Assembly: GCA_933207985.1 (NCBI GenBank)
Contig: OW240915.1
Location: forward strand, 116,842,611-116,906,610
Origin: Pelobates cultripes
Taxonomy: Eukaryota; Chordata; Amphibia; Anura; Pelobatidae
Reading direction: 5' to 3'
Length of the DNA: 64,000 nucleotides
The translations under genes and the position numbers were made by a program. Below the pieces are notes generated by a model that was given only the letters and a program-made list of their open reading frames with translations, made no database searches and was not told where the DNA came from. Numbering within the stretch: position 1 is the first letter of the stretch; each line of letters starts with the position of its first letter. Of the stretch, positions 63,244-64,000 are shown in pieces.

Positions 63244-64000
63244 CGTAGCACTCACACAGCACCCTAACATTGACACATCACCCTAACACACATACAGCAC
63301 CCTAACACACACACAGCACGGTGGCACTGACACAGCACCCTAACACACACACAGCACCCTAACACCAGCACCCTAACATTGACACAGCACCCTAACACAC
63401 ACACAGCACCCTAACACTCACACAGCATCCTAACACCAGAACCCTAACATTGACACAGCACCCTAACACACACACACACCAGAAAGCACTCACACAGCAC
63501 CCTAACACCAGCACCCTAACATTGACACATGACCCTAACACACACACAGCACCGTAGCACTCACACAGCACCCTAACACACACACACACATCATCGTAAC
63601 ACTCACACAGCACCCTAACACTCACACAGCACCCTAACACTCACACAGCACCCCAACACCAGCACCCTAACATTGACACATCACCCTAACATTGACACAT
63701 CACCCTAACACACACACACAGCACCCTAACACATACAGCAACCTAGCACACACACACACACATCACCCTAACACATACACAGCACCCCAACACACACACA
63801 GCACCCTAACACTCACACAGCACCCTAACATCAGCACCCTAACATTGACAGCACCCTAACACACACACAGCACCCTAACACCAGCACCCTAACATTGACA
63901 CATCACCCTAACACACACACAGCACCGTAGCACTCACACAGCACCCTAACACACACACAGAACCCTAACACACACACAGCAACGTAGCACTCACACAGCA
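63244..64000. repeat. CACCCTAACA minisatellite
   Basis: About 40 irregular units of 15-25 bp: CACACAGCACCCTAACACTC, CATTGACACATCACCCTAAC and related forms, to the end of the window. Although CCCTAA occurs often, the units are not pure hexamers, so this is not telomeric. The minus-strand Cys/Val-rich frame is an artefact. Confidence 0.9.

Noticed and set aside
63244..64000. CCCTAA-containing repeat as possible telomere
   Set aside because: CCCTAA is interrupted by CAC, ACACAG and TTGACA in every unit; no pure hexamer tract exists.
1..64000. tRNA, rRNA or other structural RNA genes
   Set aside because: No cloverleaf-like sequence with A and B boxes, and no rRNA-like segment, was noticed by reading. 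A covariance search was not possible.

Overview
The window looks like part of a vertebrate chromosome, most probably from a frog or toad (anuran). No bacterial-type gene layout is present: almost everything is transposable element, minisatellite or intron-like DNA. The mixture points to an amphibian: Penelope-like elements with GIY-YIG endonuclease, BED-finger hAT elements with ~120 bp subterminal tandem repeats, piggyBac elements with TTAA MITEs, a Ty3/gypsy element with integrase ahead of reverse transcriptase, and Tc1-like elements. The species cannot be named from sequence alone.

Layout. 0.3-8.5 kb: a decayed minus-strand hAT (BED-finger) element, broken by a small solo LTR and by a 1.95 kb non-autonomous hAT element (copy A). 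9.3-9.8 kb: a TTAA MITE. 10.8-12.8 kb: copy B of the same non-autonomous element, inverted. 13-14.7 kb: a Penelope relic. 14.8-15.8 kb: a second non-autonomous hAT family. 17.1-17.2 kb: a possible exon. 17.3-19.3 kb: a Tc1 end fragment and Tc1 copy 1. 20.3-24.4 kb: a minus-strand LTR element without recognisable pol, carrying copy C. 24.4-25.5 kb: a purine-rich minisatellite. 27.0-30.9 kb: a 3.9 kb hAT-type element filled with CA/GT minisatellites, with another hAT-type element nested inside it. 31.2-32.4 kb: a solo LTR with target duplication. 34.8-35.1 kb: a second possible exon. 36.6-38.1 and 39.8-41.4 kb: Tc1 copies 2 and 3, of which copy 3 has an uninterrupted transposase. 42.1-44.4 kb: a Penelope-like element. 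47.1-48.1 kb: a collapsed Ty3/gypsy element. 48.9-57 kb: a piggyBac element split by an L1-like LINE, which itself carries a solo LTR and a MITE-like repeat. 57-63.1 kb: an LTR retrotransposon with one long gag-pol frame. 63.2-64 kb: a CACCCTAACA minisatellite after an assembly gap.

Most of the biology here is element biology. The best preserved coding capacity is the 1,433-codon gag-pol at 58,052-62,353, with order gag, protease, integrase, reverse transcriptase, RNase H. That is the copia-like order inside a gypsy-like element, known for the Gmr1 clade. Next is the 338-codon Tc1-like transposase at 40,174-41,190, whose catalytic spacing is DD37E. The two candidate exons (17,077-17,238 and 34,788-35,067, plus strand) are the only hints of a host gene; if real, the window lies largely in its introns.

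Several element boundaries rest on target-site duplications read directly: CAGTGAAT, CATTTCAT, GGGGAGGG, CATTTCAG, CACTCTGC, TTATAGAC/TTATAGCC, ACCAT, GTTTT, plus TA and TTAA sites. Two 100-base N runs (52,595-52,694 and 63,144-63,243) are assembly gaps.
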